A stretch of DNA of 64,000 nucleotides. Source: Raphanus sativus (lineage: Eukaryota > Streptophyta > Magnoliopsida > Brassicales > Brassicaceae). The first letter of the stretch is position 1. Each line of letters begins with the position of its first letter. Both the position numbers and the translations under genes were made by a program. The notes under the pieces are model-generated. The model worked only from the letters and a program-made list of their open reading frames with translations, searched no databases and had not been told where the DNA came from. Positions 1-11,558 of this stretch are shown in pieces. The stretch lies in contig NC_079512.1 of the NCBI RefSeq assembly GCF_000801105.2, positions 32,877,848-32,941,847 of the forward strand, in the 5' to 3' direction.

Positions 1-534
1 GTTTTTATGATTGTTTTACTTCTTGTTTCATCATCATATGCAAGACTCAGTATGATGGTTACAAAAGGTGAGATCAAGGCCTTATGCAATAAAAAATCTG
101 TCGATTCTCAACTCTGTTTTGAGGTTCTAAAACCAAACCCTACGATTACGAAGTTGGATTTTACTGGTCTCGCCAACTTTTTGATCAATTATACGTCTCG
201 AAACGTTTCGGATGTGTGGAAGGAAATAAAGTTGTATGAAGGCAACACGACGGATTTGCAGACAATCAAATTATGCGAAGAGATGTATGACCGTTCTCTT
301 CTTTCGGATGATAATGCTCTGAAAGCTTTGGCAGCCAAGGATTACGACTACGTAAACGATTATGTCGGAGATACATTGGAAAACATGATTACGTGCAATG
401 AGGAATTATCAACAATGAAGCCAGTACTACAATCCTTGATCGCAAAGAATACTGTTATAAAAAATCTATCTGCTATTGTTTTAGCAATTCTTGAATGTTT
501 CATAAGAAAGGGAAGTTTTTATTGTAGTCATTAG
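1..534 (+). CDS. PMEI-domain inhibitor, copy 1 (5' end outside window)
   Basis: Secreted plant invertase/pectin methylesterase inhibitor family protein (PMEI domain). Members bind cell-wall pectin methylesterases or invertases in the apoplast; which one this inhibits cannot be told. The reading frame is open from base 1. The visible ATG at 7 is internal to the signal peptide: copy 2 shows about 13 more residues upstream, so the true start lies outside the window. A hydrophobic stretch (VLLLVSSSYA) is followed by a Cys pair eight residues apart (LCNKKSVDSQLC), then further Cys in LCEEMYD and TCNEEL and a terminal pair, fitting the four-helix PMEI fold with two disulfides. The NYTSRN and GNTTD stretches offer N-glycosylation sites. 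It is single-exon and ends in TAG. The middle of the protein is identical to copy 3. Confidence 0.85.
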   Translation, partial: VFMIVLLLVSSSYARLSMMVTKGEIKALCNKKSVDSQLCFEVLKPNPTITKLDFTGLANFLINYTSRNVSDVWKEIKLYEGNTTDLQTIKLCEEMYDRSLLSDDNALKALAAKDYDYVNDYVGDTLENMITCNEELSTMKPVLQSLIAKNTVIKNLSAIVLAILECFIRKGSFYCSH

Positions 535-1990
535 CCTAATTAATGATATTGTTTGGCTTTTTTCATAAGTTTTTTATTCAAATTGTTTTTTCTTAGCTTC
601 TTATGCTTTAATCATTATTTATTTATACTAATAAAAAGAGTTTAAGTGATAATTCCACATTCTTTTAATATGTAAATCAGTATTAGTATCAATCGAGGTA
701 AAACAGAAAGAACATTCATCACTTGGTTACTACTGTAAAATTCAAAGTCTAAGGCCTGCAGAGAATCTCAATGGCTTCAAACAAAAAAAGAGGAGCTATC
801 TCAGGGTTCTAGTCTTGACTGCATGTTTGAGACCGTTTTGATCAACCATGGAGTGTTGAGAGTTTGGGTACGGCTGCGCAAAGTGTCCATAAATTTTAAT
901 TTGATTTGTTATTCTTTTTAATTCAAACAAAAAAATTCTGATATCTATAACTCTACAAAATAAAACAAGTACTAACAAATCATAAATAATAAGGTTAGAT
1001 ATCTAATATGTGTTACATATATACGTTTTAAAGTATTTTTATTTACTAAAATTAATATATTAGTTATTAGAATTTTAAAAGTAATTTTGTTGTGATAATT
1101 TTATTATTATATATTATTTTATATTTTTTTAATATTTATTTTACTGATCATATCAGATATGCGACTAAAACTTTTAAAAAATTAGATATAAGGAACACCA
1201 CATATCCGGATGACAACAGATTAGATAGGATTAGATAGTATATATTTTTTAACGACGATTTATTATGACATTGCAAATATGAGAAATATTATATAGACGA
1301 CTCGACAACCGATAATACTATCTGCCTTATGAGATTTACGCTTAACCGCATTATCTGACCCGTCCTATAAAAATTCATTAATGACTAGATTTACTTGCAT
1401 CATGTTGAAAATTCTTTATATGTATTTCTTCTCTAGTCTGCATTAATAAATCGTTTTTTTTAGGATTTGAAATCTGAATTTTCTGTAATCTATAAAAAAA
1501 TTACTGTTTGGTATTCGATATGAGTATAATTTTTTAAATTTTTTTTAACAATTAGACTACGGTGATTCCACTATTAGATAATATATTATTATACAGATTG
1601 GAACACTAATATTTTAAAAAGTTTGGATGTCCGATACCTAATTAGTGCCCACACCCAAAGTTCGGCAGAAAAAGTTAGTAATTAAGACTGACCCAAACCG
1701 GTGGTTTGGACATTTTATCGGATCCTTTTTTTGCGTTTTACGCAGATTTTTTTCTACCCACATGTTTACTCAGAATTTTGTGTGATACTTTCCAAATATG
1801 TGTTATTTTTATTTCCTTTAACATTAATGTAAATCTGCAAATTTTCACAAGTTTTACATAATTTTGCTATTTAATTATGGTACATTATCTAGTAGCATAT
1901 ACAGCAAGAAAGGAAAGAAAATCAAACAAAAATATGTGAATATGTATATATTTAATTCGTTTCACCAAAAAATGGAAAATTTTAAGTAAG
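535..1990. other. AT-rich spacer after PMEI copy 1
   Basis: No coding region is supported. The first ~450 bases (3' flank of copy 1) have clear counterparts after copy 2 (from about 2640) and copy 3 (from about 10928), so the duplicated unit includes downstream DNA. The last ~250 bases match the region before copy 3 (8020-8290) and form the copy 2 promoter. Confidence 0.6.
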
Positions 1991-1995
1991 TCGAG

Positions 1996-2006
1996 TTTAT
2001 ATAAAT
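1996..2006 (+). promoter_or_regulatory. TATA box of PMEI copy 2
   Basis: TTTATATAAAT lies about 65-75 bases upstream of the ATG at 2070, a normal distance for a plant TATA box plus short leader. The same element in the same context recurs at 8220-8230 before copy 3. This is inference from position and conservation between copies. Confidence 0.6.
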
Positions 2007-2069
2007 CCTCATAAGTTGTCCAACTTTTTTTTCGACCCAAACAAAAAAAAATATGTTAGAAGAGCAAAG

Positions 2070-2636
2070 ATGGTTGCATACATCAAAAAGAACTTTTTTT
2101 TGGTTTTTATGATTGTTTTACTTCTTGTTTCATCATCATATGCAAGACTTAGTATGATGGTTACAAAAGGTGAGATCGAGTCCATATGCAATAGAAAAGA
2201 TGTCGACTCTACACTCTGTTTTGAGGTTCTAAAACCAAACCCTACGATTGCAAAGTTGGATTTTACTGGTCTCGCCAACTTTTTGATCAATTATACGTCT
2301 CGAAACGTTTCGGGTGTATGGAAGGAAATAAAGTTGTATGAAGGCAACACGACAGATTTGCAGACAATCAAATTATGCGAAGAGATGTATGACCTTTCTC
2401 TTTTTTGGGATGATCAGGCTCTGAAATCTTTGGCAGCCAAGGATTACAGCACCGTAAACAGTAAGGTCGGAGGTACATTGGGCAACATGATTACGTGCAA
2501 TGAGGAATTATCAACAATGAAGCCAGTACTACAATCCTTGATCGCAAAGAATACTGTTATAAAAAATCTATCTAATATTGTTTTAACAATTCTTGAATGT
2601 TTCATAAGAAAAGGAAGTAGATTATGTAGTCATTAG
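2070..2636 (+). CDS. PMEI-domain inhibitor, copy 2 (intact)
   Basis: Intact single-exon PMEI family gene of 188 codons. I chose the ATG at 2070 (MVAYIKKNFF...) rather than the longer upstream frame because the signal peptide follows at once: two Lys, then a run of hydrophobic residues ending SSSYA. The same ATG context is kept in copy 3. The PMEI Cys pattern is complete: a pair in the N-terminal hairpin (ICNRKDVDSTLC), LCEEMYD, TCNEEL, ECFIRK and a last Cys near the C terminus. Length is usual for the family. It differs from copies 1 and 3 in the central block (LFWDDQALKSLAAKDYSTVN). Likely role: apoplastic control of pectin methylesterase or invertase; the target is unknown. Confidence 0.88.
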   Translation: MVAYIKKNFFLVFMIVLLLVSSSYARLSMMVTKGEIESICNRKDVDSTLCFEVLKPNPTIAKLDFTGLANFLINYTSRNVSGVWKEIKLYEGNTTDLQTIKLCEEMYDLSLFWDDQALKSLAAKDYSTVNSKVGGTLGNMITCNEELSTMKPVLQSLIAKNTVIKNLSNIVLTILECFIRKGSRLCSH

Positions 2637-2639
2637 CCT

Positions 2640-3430
2640 AACTAGTGATATTGTTTGGTCTTTCCCTATAAAGTTTTTTTCATTCAAAATGTTTTTCTTA
2701 GCTTGTTATGCTTTAATCGTTATTTATTTATATTAATAAAATAGTTTATGTGATATTTCCACATTTTTAATATTTAAATCAGTATTAATATCAACTGAGG
2801 GAAAACAAAAAGAACGTTCATCACTTGGTTACAATTGTAAAATTCAAAGTCAAGGCCTGCAGATAATCTCGCTGGCTTAAAAAAAAGGAGGAGCTATTTC
2901 AGGGGTTGGAGTCTTGACTGCACATTTGAGGACGGGTTATACCAACCAAGGAGTCTTGTGATTTTGGCTATGGCTTGACAAAATATCTGTGAATTTTAAT
3001 TCGTTATTCGTTTTAACTCGAACCAATAAAGTTTGGATATCCATAATCCTACAAAATAAAATAAATACTAACATGTATTATGTAATATCCGTAAGAAATG
3101 AAACAAATGACAAATAATAAGGTTAGATATCTAATATGTATATGCATATACATTATATATATATATATTAATTTAAACAATTATATATATAAGTTATATA
3201 AATATTCTATTTTACATGTTTTAAAGTTTATTTACTGAATTTATTATATTAGTTATTAGAGTTTTTAAAAGTAAATATCTTTTTATTTTTGTGATTAATT
3301 TTATTATTATATATTATTTTAAAATTTATATATTGTTTTAAAATATAATTAATTTACAGATCAAATCAGACATCCGACTAAAAATATAAAAAGATTTAGA
3401 TATAAAGAACACCACTTATTCGGATGGCAA
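2640..3430. other. Spacer with 3' flank of PMEI copy 2
   Basis: About the first 450 bases are homologous to the flanks of copies 1 and 3. The rest is AT-rich with TA runs near 3150. No gene seen. Confidence 0.5.
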
Positions 3431-3439
3431 TAGATCGAA

Positions 3440-5256
3440 TCAGATTTATAATATTATTTATTAAGTGATTTTGCTGATTTGTCATGCTCTCCATAGTTTT
3501 ATGAAATTTTGATTAGTTTTCATGTTTTTATTAGTTTTAATTAGTAGTTTCACTTATTTATTAAATTTTTAATTTTTAGCTGGTATTTTTATTTTGCTAT
3601 ATGTGTCAAATTCTCCATGATTTTTTAGGAAATATTGCTTATTTGTCATATTTTTATTATTTTTAGTTAGTAGATTTTCCTTATTTGTTATATTTTTAAT
3701 TATTTTTGGTTTTTAGTTGTTAATTTTATTTATTTGTTTTGTACAATTATTTGATAAGTGGATTTTCTGATTTGTAATGATCTCCATGATTTAAGGTGGT
3801 TTTGCTTATTTGTCATTTTCTCCATGACATATTATTTACATATGTTTATATTATATTTGGTTTAGTAATATTAAACTGATTCTATTTTAATACATAAAAT
3901 ATAATTATCCATAAATTAAAAAGATTTTCAATAATTTTATAATCATTATTATCTAAAAATATTATATATTATGTTATCCATAATTATTTTACTTCATATT
4001 ATTTTGAAAATAAATATAATTCCAAGTATATAGTTTTATGTATATGTGAAATTTTCAAGTTTATTTTACGTAATAAAAGATGTTTTATTAAAAAAATATT
4101 GTATATAAAATTTTATTTAGTTAATTATTAAATGTCATGCTCTCTATAATTTTAGATTTAGGAATATTTTATGATCAATTATTAATCTTAAGAAGTAAAT
4201 TTAGTGTTTAGCTGATAATTTATTATTATTTTGATGCTAATTAAATAATTATAATGATATATCATAATTAAATCTATATTATATTTATTATAGTAATATT
4301 ACAATATTATATACATGTTGATATTATATTTGGTTTACTAATACTAAACCGGTTTTATTTTAATATTTTTTATGAATTGATTTTGCTGATTTGTCATGCT
4401 CTCCATAGTTTTATGAAATTTTGATTAATTTTTATGTTTTTTTTAGTTTCAATTAGTAGTTTCACTTATTTGTTATATTTTTAATTGTTTTTAGCTAGTA
4501 TTTTTGTTTTGCTATGTTTCAACTTCTCCATGATTTTAGGAAACATTGCTTATTTGTCATATTTTTATTAGTTTTAGTTAGTAGATTTTTTTTATTTGTT
4601 ATATTTTAATTATTATTGTTTTTATTATTAATTTTATTTATTTGTTTTATACAATTATTTGATAACTGAATTTTCTGATTTGTAATGATCTCTATGATTT
4701 TCGGTGTTTTTACTTATTTGTCATGTTCTCCATAACATATTATATACATAAATGTTTATATTATATTTGGTTTATTAATATTAAACTGATTCTATTTTAG
4801 TATATAATATATAATTACCCATAAACTAGAACGATTTTCAATAATTTTATAATCATTATTATCTAAAAATATTATATATTATGTTATCCATAATTATTTT
4901 ACATCATAATATTTTGAAAATAAATATAATTCCATGTATATAGTTTTATGTATATGTGAAATTTTCAAGTTTATTTTACGTAATAAAAAATTGTTTATTA
5001 AAAATATTATATAAAATTTTATTAAAAAAATTATTAAATGTCATGCTCTCTATAATTTTAGATTTAGTAATATTTTATGATCAATTATTAATCTTAATAA
5101 GTAAATTTAGTGATTTAGTTGATAATTTATCAAGGCTAATTAAATAATTATAATAATATATCATAATCAAATCTATATTATATTTATTATAGCAATATTA
5201 AAATATTATATACATGTTGATATTATATTTGGTTTACTAATATTAAACCGATTTTA

Positions 5257-5270
<14 letters not shown>
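3440..5270. repeat. Two tandem copies of a ~916-bp AT-rich unit
   Basis: The unit beginning TTTGCTGATTTGTCATGCTC near 3467 recurs at about 4383, an offset of ~916 bases. The similarity continues to the ends, with both copies carrying the same series of marks such as GTCATGCTCTCTATAATTTT and TTTGGTTTA(G/C)TAAT. Shorter internal repeats built around a TTTGTCAT...CTCCAT core occur within each copy. No coding potential. Origin unknown: satellite-like, or a tandemly duplicated non-autonomous element. Confidence 0.8.

Positions 5271-5297
<27 letters not shown>
5263..5297. repeat. (TA)n microsatellite
   Basis: An uninterrupted TA run at the right edge of the second ~916-bp unit. Confidence 0.9.
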
Positions 5298-5303
<6 letters not shown>

Positions 5304-5572
5304 TATCACATAATATATAGAAACATTTACACCATGAGTCACTTTTTGACTTATATATTACATTCAAAGTCAGTTTCTTATACCAAGACACTTTTTCATT
5401 TCTTTCGATACACTTTTCCTATCTGTCACCATGTAAAAAACCATCAATACCCTTTAGATATATTATTACTAAACTATAAATATTTAGAGTATCAAATATT
5501 TATTATCTTTTTAATATTATTTTTCTTCTTCTACTGATTCTCTTTCCTTAACCATCGTAACTCAAAGAAGAG

Positions 5573-5929
5573 ATGATTAAGAAGAACACAAAGCCATCGA
5601 TTTTAGAAAACGAATTGAAGATGAGGGTTGAAGAAAACTCAATCTGGTTTGATCAATTTTCTTACCTAATCTCGCTAATCGTACGGGTCTCACTTTTCTT
5701 AATGAGCAGCAGCGGAGAGATGTTAAGTACTGCCGGAGGCGTGATAACGAGAACTAGAGTCACTGAAAACGGACAGGAAGGGAAAGGCCAGGCGATATTA
5801 GCGTCGGAGAACTTGACGGAAGTGAAGAAAGAGAAACCTCTGATGGTTCCTTCCTCTTTTAATGGTTTGAGCTCAAACAAAAACTCTGGCAACAATGAAT
5901 GTGACGAAAATGACAAGGCGTGTTATTGA
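5573..5929 (+). CDS. Hypothetical 118-codon protein
   Basis: Not recognised. A true ATG (MIKKNTKPSILENELKM) opens a 118-codon frame ending in TGA. Residues ~31-44 form a short hydrophobic stretch (LISLIVRVSLFL). The rest is polar and Ser/Asn/Lys/Glu-rich, ending in an acidic Cys-containing tail (ECDENDKACY). Base composition is clearly higher in GC than the flanks, which supports a real exon or an old gene fragment. A pyrimidine-rich leader precedes the ATG. It could be a small membrane or secreted protein, or the 5' exon of a decayed gene. No domain could be assigned. Confidence 0.35.
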   Translation: MIKKNTKPSILENELKMRVEENSIWFDQFSYLISLIVRVSLFLMSSSGEMLSTAGGVITRTRVTENGQEGKGQAILASENLTEVKKEKPLMVPSSFNGLSSNKNSGNNECDENDKACY

Positions 5930-6074
5930 ATGGTTATTTTAATTCTGGTCAGATTGTTGTGGAGGCGGGTTGAGGATGGTTCTCACGGGCTATGGCTTTT
6001 GCTTAGTGATAATTACTCATCCACCTAAAACCAGAAACACAAGTCTCTCTTTGCTTTGTTCAGAGCGTCCCATT

Positions 6075-6496
6075 AAAATTGTCACCCAGATTTAATATCT
6101 ATGTGTACATTATTTTTAGACCGTACATGTGTACATCTAGTTTGTATTGTACACTTAAATTACTTGTGGACACAATTTTTGATTTTTGTCTTTTTTCATC
6201 TAAAAAACCAAACATTACAATGTCTGAAACTCATTCTAATGTTAATACATTGTAGACAGTGTTCACACAATATACATAAAAACTTTCTCCTCTTCATATA
6301 TAACGAACACATGTACACTACATGGTTAAAATGTATGTGTACAAATATACAATACATAGATAAAATGCATATGCATAGAATTAATGTATATATGTGTACT
6401 AAGCAGATGTGTACACATGTACATCCAAAAGATAATGTACACATGTACATCTAAAAAACAATGTACATACAATATTTTTTACAGAGTGACAATTTT
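6075..6496. mobile_element. Candidate MITE with GTAC-rich interior
   Basis: An 11-bp perfect inverted repeat, AAAATTGTCAC at 6075-6085 and GTGACAATTTT at 6486-6496, brackets 422 bases. The interior is dense in GTAC-centred palindromes (TGTACA, GTGTACAC, CATGTACATG variants, about a dozen). No clear target duplication was found; TA or TAA next to the ends is possible. It has no coding capacity: the open frames on both strands come from the palindromic repeats. Confidence 0.45.
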
Positions 6497-6499
6497 ATA

Positions 6500-7608
6500 A
6501 TAAATTCGTCCTCTACTAATTAGGACTTTCCATTATTTTCTGCAACTCATATCGAAGCCGCCATTAATTTTCTTTACGGAGATCTTTAATTTTTTGTACA
6601 TTTCACATTTAAAACTTACAAAATTTGTATAAATTAACCGTTTATAATCAAAGACAAACAAAACAAAAAAAAATTCTATTAATTTTCCATTTTTAACAAA
6701 TCATAATTTATAACCAAAACTCGATGGCTCTTTTCAAATAATTTTCTGGATTCCCACTCACTGAAGAAAAAGAAGGTGGCCACCGTCAACTCTTCCGGCG
6801 TGATGTCATATTAGCCACCGTCTTCGTCATAAGAGATAAGAGACGTATATGGATCCTGTACAAAGACCACTAAACGGTTAAAGCTTGGCTACTGTGACAT
6901 AAAGTTTTTTAATTTTTCTCAGCAAAATCAGACATTGGCAACTGTGCAAAGAGATAAGAGAGTATATGGCTGAAATGCAGTGTCAAAGGTCAAAAAAAAA
7001 CTAATATATGTTTCATAATATTAGGGGGTAGAGTTGTATTTCACCACTAAGAAAGTGTGTCAGTATACTAAAGTGACTGATTGTGGTGTATAAACTCAAT
7101 AAGTGACCCAAATGGTAAATCTCTCTAATATATAACCCCATCCGGGTGAAACTATCGTATGGGGCCTATTGTTTTTATTGTGGTTACTTCTTCTGGATCA
7201 ATGTAGTCGACAAGTTAAAAAATGGTACAAACACAAGTTGCACACCTAATTATATATCATTTTATGTTATTTAATATGAGTGAATTTAAAAAAAAAAGTC
7301 TAATCAGAATTGTTACTTTTTATGTTCAATTATTTTTTCTTCGCAGACAACTGCTCTTCACACATTTCTTACTACCCTCTCATACAACTTAAAGTTACAT
7401 AAGCAAAATATAAAAGATAATGCAAAACTAGAAATTTTTAGGATTTAGTTCAAGTTATTTGTCTTAAGAACACGATAAATGTCTACTAGCTTTGGAGATA
7501 TTGTAATATTTTTTGTTAAAAACTTGAATTTTTATCGATAAATTTTAAATGTGTTATTTAAGGACTTCGTTTTGGTATTTTTTTATTGGACCCTCGATAT
7601 CTACACTG
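6500..7608. other. AT-rich spacer
   Basis: No supported gene. A short GC-richer patch at 6760-6860 may be a worn gene or repeat remnant, but no protein could be recognised. Confidence 0.4.
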
Positions 7609-7609
7609 T

Positions 7610-7946
7610 AACTACCCATAAATTGGTGGAAGCCTCTTTGGTCTAGTGATTTGACTAAGGTTTCAATTGATTCTACATCCGGAAGTCTGGGGTTCAAACC
7701 CCAGAAAATACCAAATTATGCAGACTATGGAAAAACAGGTTACATGAGATCTTCACCTTGGTGCAGGGCGTGCCATCGAACATGGATCTCATAGGACGGC
7801 TCAGAGTGGTGCAGTCAGACGTGTATTCCCACAGGATGGTAGAATTGTCAGCTGTAAAATCGTCTTTGTAATATTCTCATCGTTGTAATAGCATAATTAA
7901 TCGATAATAATCGATTCAGACGTTAAAAAAAAACTACCCATAAATT
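7610..7946 (+). mobile_element. tRNA-derived SINE with 15-bp target duplication
   Basis: The element body is 7625-7931. The 5' part carries RNA polymerase III internal promoter boxes: an A-box-like TGGTCTAGTGATTTG near 7640 and a B box GGTTCAAACCC near 7691, the hallmark of tRNA-derived SINEs. It ends in an A tract at 7925-7933. A 15-bp direct repeat, AACTACCCATAAATT, flanks it at 7610-7624 and 7932-7946, showing target-primed insertion. It is non-coding and depends on LINE enzymes. Confidence 0.85.
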
Positions 7947-8219
7947 TATTGAGTAATTTGTATGATCCAAAGAAATAACTTTCCAGATTTGTGTGATCGA
8001 AAGAAATAACTGTCCAAATTTGTGTTATTTTTATTTCCTTTAACATTAATGTAAATCTGCAAATTTGCACAAGTTTCACATAAATTTGCTATTTAATTAT
8101 GGCACATTATCTAGTAGGATCTACCACAACAAAGGAAAAAAAAATCAAACAAAATCTGTGATAATGTATATATTTAATTCGTTTCACCAAAAAAATGGGA
8201 ATTCTTTAGTAAGTCGACC

Positions 8220-8230
8220 TTTATATAAAT
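8220..8230 (+). promoter_or_regulatory. TATA box of PMEI copy 3
   Basis: TTTATATAAAT, about 62-72 bases before the ATG at 8292, in the same context as the copy 2 TATA box. If still active it would now transcribe into the inserted LINE. Confidence 0.5.
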
Positions 8231-8291
8231 CCTCATAAGTTGTCAAACTTTTATTCTCGACCCAAACAAAAAATAAGTTAGAAGAATAAAG

Positions 8292-10924
8292 ATGGTTGCA
8301 TACATCAAAGGATGTGCACTATCCCCGTATTTATTCGTAATATGCATGAATGTGCTCTCTAGTATGCTGGACAAGGCTGTGGAAAGAAAGCAAATTGGTT
8401 ATCATCCTAGATGCAAAAACATCATGCTCTCTCATCTGTGTTTTGCAGATGATCTTTTGGTCTTCACTGATGGTACTAAGAGATCCATAGAAGGGATTCT
8501 TACAGTATTCAGTGAGTTTGAAAAAATATCAAGACTCAAGATCAGTGTGGAGAAGTCTACTATATATACTACAGGCATACAAGAGACTACTGAAACAGAT
8601 ATCCTTACAACATTTCCCTTCTCATCCGGGAAACTTCATGTGCGCTATCTTGGATTACCTCTTCTTACTAAGAGGATGACAGTTGGAGACTATTTGCCAC
8701 TTGTGGAGAAGATCAGAAAGAGAATGAGTTCATGGACTGGGAGATTGTTATCTCATGCGGGACGCTTGCAACTAATCCAATCAGTCATAACAAGTTTAGC
8801 AAACTTTTGGATGGCGACATTCAGGTTACCGGGAAGCTGTTTGAAAGAAATATAAAGGCTCTGTTCGGCTTTTCTCTGGTCTGGTCCTGATCTCAAAACG
8901 ACCAAAACAGAAGTCAGTTGGAAAGATCTTTGTTATCCAAAAGAAGAAGGAGGGCTGGGATTTCGATCGTTGAAGAATATAAACAGAGTGTATGGTCTTA
9001 AGCTTATTTGGAGATTGACGTCTGAGACATCGTTGTGGGTAAGATGGATACAAAGCTATTTGATTCGAAAGAGCTCTTTCTGGTCAATAAAAAAGAACAC
9101 AAGTTCTGGATCTTGGGTTTGGAGGAAGCTACTTAAGCTAGGAGGTCTGGCTCAACATTTTATTAGGAAAGAAGTCAGAAATGGCTGCAGTACATCCTTC
9201 TGGTATGACAGATGGTCTTGCTTTGATATTCTTAAAGAGATGCTTGGTGAGAGAGGGCCACTAGATATGGGTGTTCCTGATCATTACACGGTTGCAGAAG
9301 CAAAAAGAAATAGAAGAAGAAGAAATCATCGAGTTGTCATCTTGAATCAAATTGAAGAGGAGTTGAGTAAAAGTGGAGGATATCAAGATGAAGATATTGT
9401 TCTGTGGAAGCATGCTGAAGGAAAGTATATGGGAAACTTCTCGACAAGTAAAACTTGGGAGCAGATTCGTGAAAAAAAACCTGCTTGTGATTGGAGTAAG
9501 GGAGTATGGTTTTCTCAGTCTACTCCTAAATTATCTTTTTTGATGTGGGTGGCAATTAAAGGAAGATTGCAGACAACAGATAGAATGCAAATATGGAACA
9601 CTTCCATTAACACAACTTGCGTTCTCTGTAATAGTACGCCAGAGTCTTGTGCCCATCTGTTTTTTGATTGCAGCTACACAAAGAAGATATGGAGAAGTTT
9701 GGTTGGAGGGCTAATGCAAGATAGCTTCACTACAGATTGGAGTAACTTGATTGCACTTGTTTCGAAGCCATGGCTAACTCCCATCAAGACATTTGTTCTC
9801 AGGTATACTTTACAAGCTGCAGTACATGCAATCTGGTGGGAAAGAAATGCTAGGAGACATGGGGAGAAGCCTAAAGATACAGATGCTCTGATAATGTTTG
9901 TGGATAAAGGCGTGAGACTTAAGCTACTGTCAGTCAAAGGAAAAGGGAAGCACTTCAATGAGGGACTCACTACTTGGTTTGGAACAAGACTAAATACTTA
10001 AGGGGTTTGAAAATAAGTGGATCCTCTTCTTAGAATTGGGTTATGAAGGAGTAGTAGAAGACTATAATTCTATACCCTAGCTATAAGATTCTTACACTTT
10101 TTCCCTCATTAGAGTTTTGTCCTAATTGGGGTTTCTCTAATGAGGGTTTTAATGAGGAGAGTCTTATAGCATTTCCAAGCTTGACTTGTATCACATGGTC
10201 GAGTTTGAAGGGAAATTTTGGAGGTTGGAATTGGAATAGTGGTTTAGCAATTGAGGAAGAGAAAGGGATAGTTTTTTCTTTTGGGTTTGTTCTAATTTAG
10301 TTGGTTCAAATACTTTACACTAGTTGTAAAAATGTTTTGTTTGAATAAAATTTTACATTCATCAAAAAAAAAAAAGATAACTGTTTTTTGGTTTTTGTGA
10401 TTGTTTTACTTCTTGTTTCATCGTCATATGCAAGACTTAGTATGATGGTTACAAAAGGTGAGATCGAGTCCATATGCAATAAAAAAGATGTCGACTCTAC
10501 ACTCTGTTTTGAGGTTCTAAAACCAAACCCTACGATTGCGAAGTTGGATTTTACTGGTCTCGCCAACTTTTTGATCAATTATACGTCTCGAAACGTTTCG
10601 GATGTGTGGAAGGAAATAAAGTTGTATGAAGGCAACACGACGGATTTGCAGACAATCAAATTATGCGAAGAGATGTATGACCGTTCTCTTCTTTCGGATG
10701 ATAATGCTCTGAAAGCTTTGGCAGCCAAGGATTACGACTACGTAAACGATTATGTCGGAGATACATTGGAAAACATGATTACGTGCAATGAGGAATTATC
10801 AACAATGAAGCCAGTACTACAATCCTTGATCGCAAAGAATACTGTTATAAAAAATCTATCTGCTATTGTTTTAACAATTCTTGAATGTTTCATAAGAAAG
10901 GATAGTAGATTATGTATTCATTAG
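8292..10924 (+). pseudogene. PMEI copy 3, split by a LINE insertion
   Basis: A third PMEI-family gene. Its ATG and first six codons (MVAYIK) are at 8292-8310. The rest resumes at about 10376 and runs to a stop at 10924, with the signal-peptide hydrophobic run and all PMEI cysteines intact. The ~2.06 kb between is a 5'-truncated LINE. The downstream part has no ATG at its natural start (copy 2's internal ATG reads GTG here), so a secreted product is unlikely. The sequence is mosaic: the N-terminal third and last ~15 residues resemble copy 2, while the middle (from NVSDVWKEI through ENMITC) is identical to copy 1. Gene conversion or unequal crossing-over is inferred. Confidence 0.85.
8311..10375 (+). 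mobile_element. 5'-truncated LINE (non-LTR retrotransposon)
   Basis: Carries the 3' part of LINE ORF2: the end of the reverse transcriptase with its FADDLLVF catalytic box (about 8445), a thumb-like region, and the zinc-binding zf-RVT domain (WFSQSTPKLSFLMW near 9510; C-x2-C near 9620 and the H and C of AHLFFDC near 9655). Endonuclease and N-terminal RT are missing. The frame is open from 8311 to 10001 apart from one stop (TAA, 8853-8855). AATAAA is at 10344-10349, with an A tract ending at ~10375. The insertion point is codon 7 of PMEI copy 3. No clear target duplication is visible; a CATCAAA match at both edges may be a short one. Confidence 0.88.
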
Positions 10925-10927
10925 CCT

Positions 10928-11500
10928 AATTAATGATATTGTTTGGCTTTTTTCATAAGTTTTTTCATTCAAATTGTTTTTTCTTAGCTTGTTATGCTTT
11001 AATCATTATTTATTTATATTAATAAAAGAGTTTAAGTGATAATTCCACATTATTTTACTATTTAAATCAGTATTAGTATCAATCGAGGTAAAACAGAAAG
11101 AACATTCATCACACTTGGTTACTACTGTAAAATTCAAAGTCTAAGGCCTGCAGAGAATCTCGATGGCTTCAAACAAAAAAAAAGGAGCTATCTCAGGGGT
11201 TTGAGTTTTGACTGCACATTTGAGACGGGGTAGGGCAACCATGGAGTGTTGCGAGTTTGGCTGATAGATAGAGCACGTCTTGGCTTCCGTTTTTGCACTT
11301 TGAAGAACATGTTTGAAGCGGCAAGCAAGTCGAGTGTTGATTCCACGGCGAAGACCTTGTGGAACCTCGTTTGAATCCGGTAGAGACAGGCCTCTATGTC
11401 TAAAAACTAAAATCACATGTTTAATCAGCAAAATTAAAACCTATGGTGAGTTATAGACGGCTCCAAATCAGTCACTAAATTACTAGATAAACTCAATATC
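10928..11500. other. 3' flank of PMEI copy 3
   Basis: The first ~300 bases match the flanks of copies 1 and 2. A GC-richer patch at 11270-11400 is absent from the other copies and encodes nothing I recognise. Confidence 0.5.
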
Positions 11501-11558
11501 GAACTTTAACTTTTTTTTTTTGGTCAACGGCTTACTTCATTCATAAATAAAACATATC

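Noticed and set aside
5334..5537. 67-codon frame before the hypothetical gene
   Set aside because: AT-rich, Phe/Leu/Ile-rich chance frame beside a TA microsatellite; probably leader sequence.
6101..6454. 117-codon frame and an opposing 84-codon frame rich in Cys, Met and His
   Set aside because: Produced by GTAC/TGTACA palindromic repeats, open on both strands, with no codon bias or leader.
7630..7705. tRNA-like A and B boxes
   Set aside because: As a tRNA gene: no cloverleaf closes, and the poly-A tail and target duplication show it is a SINE.
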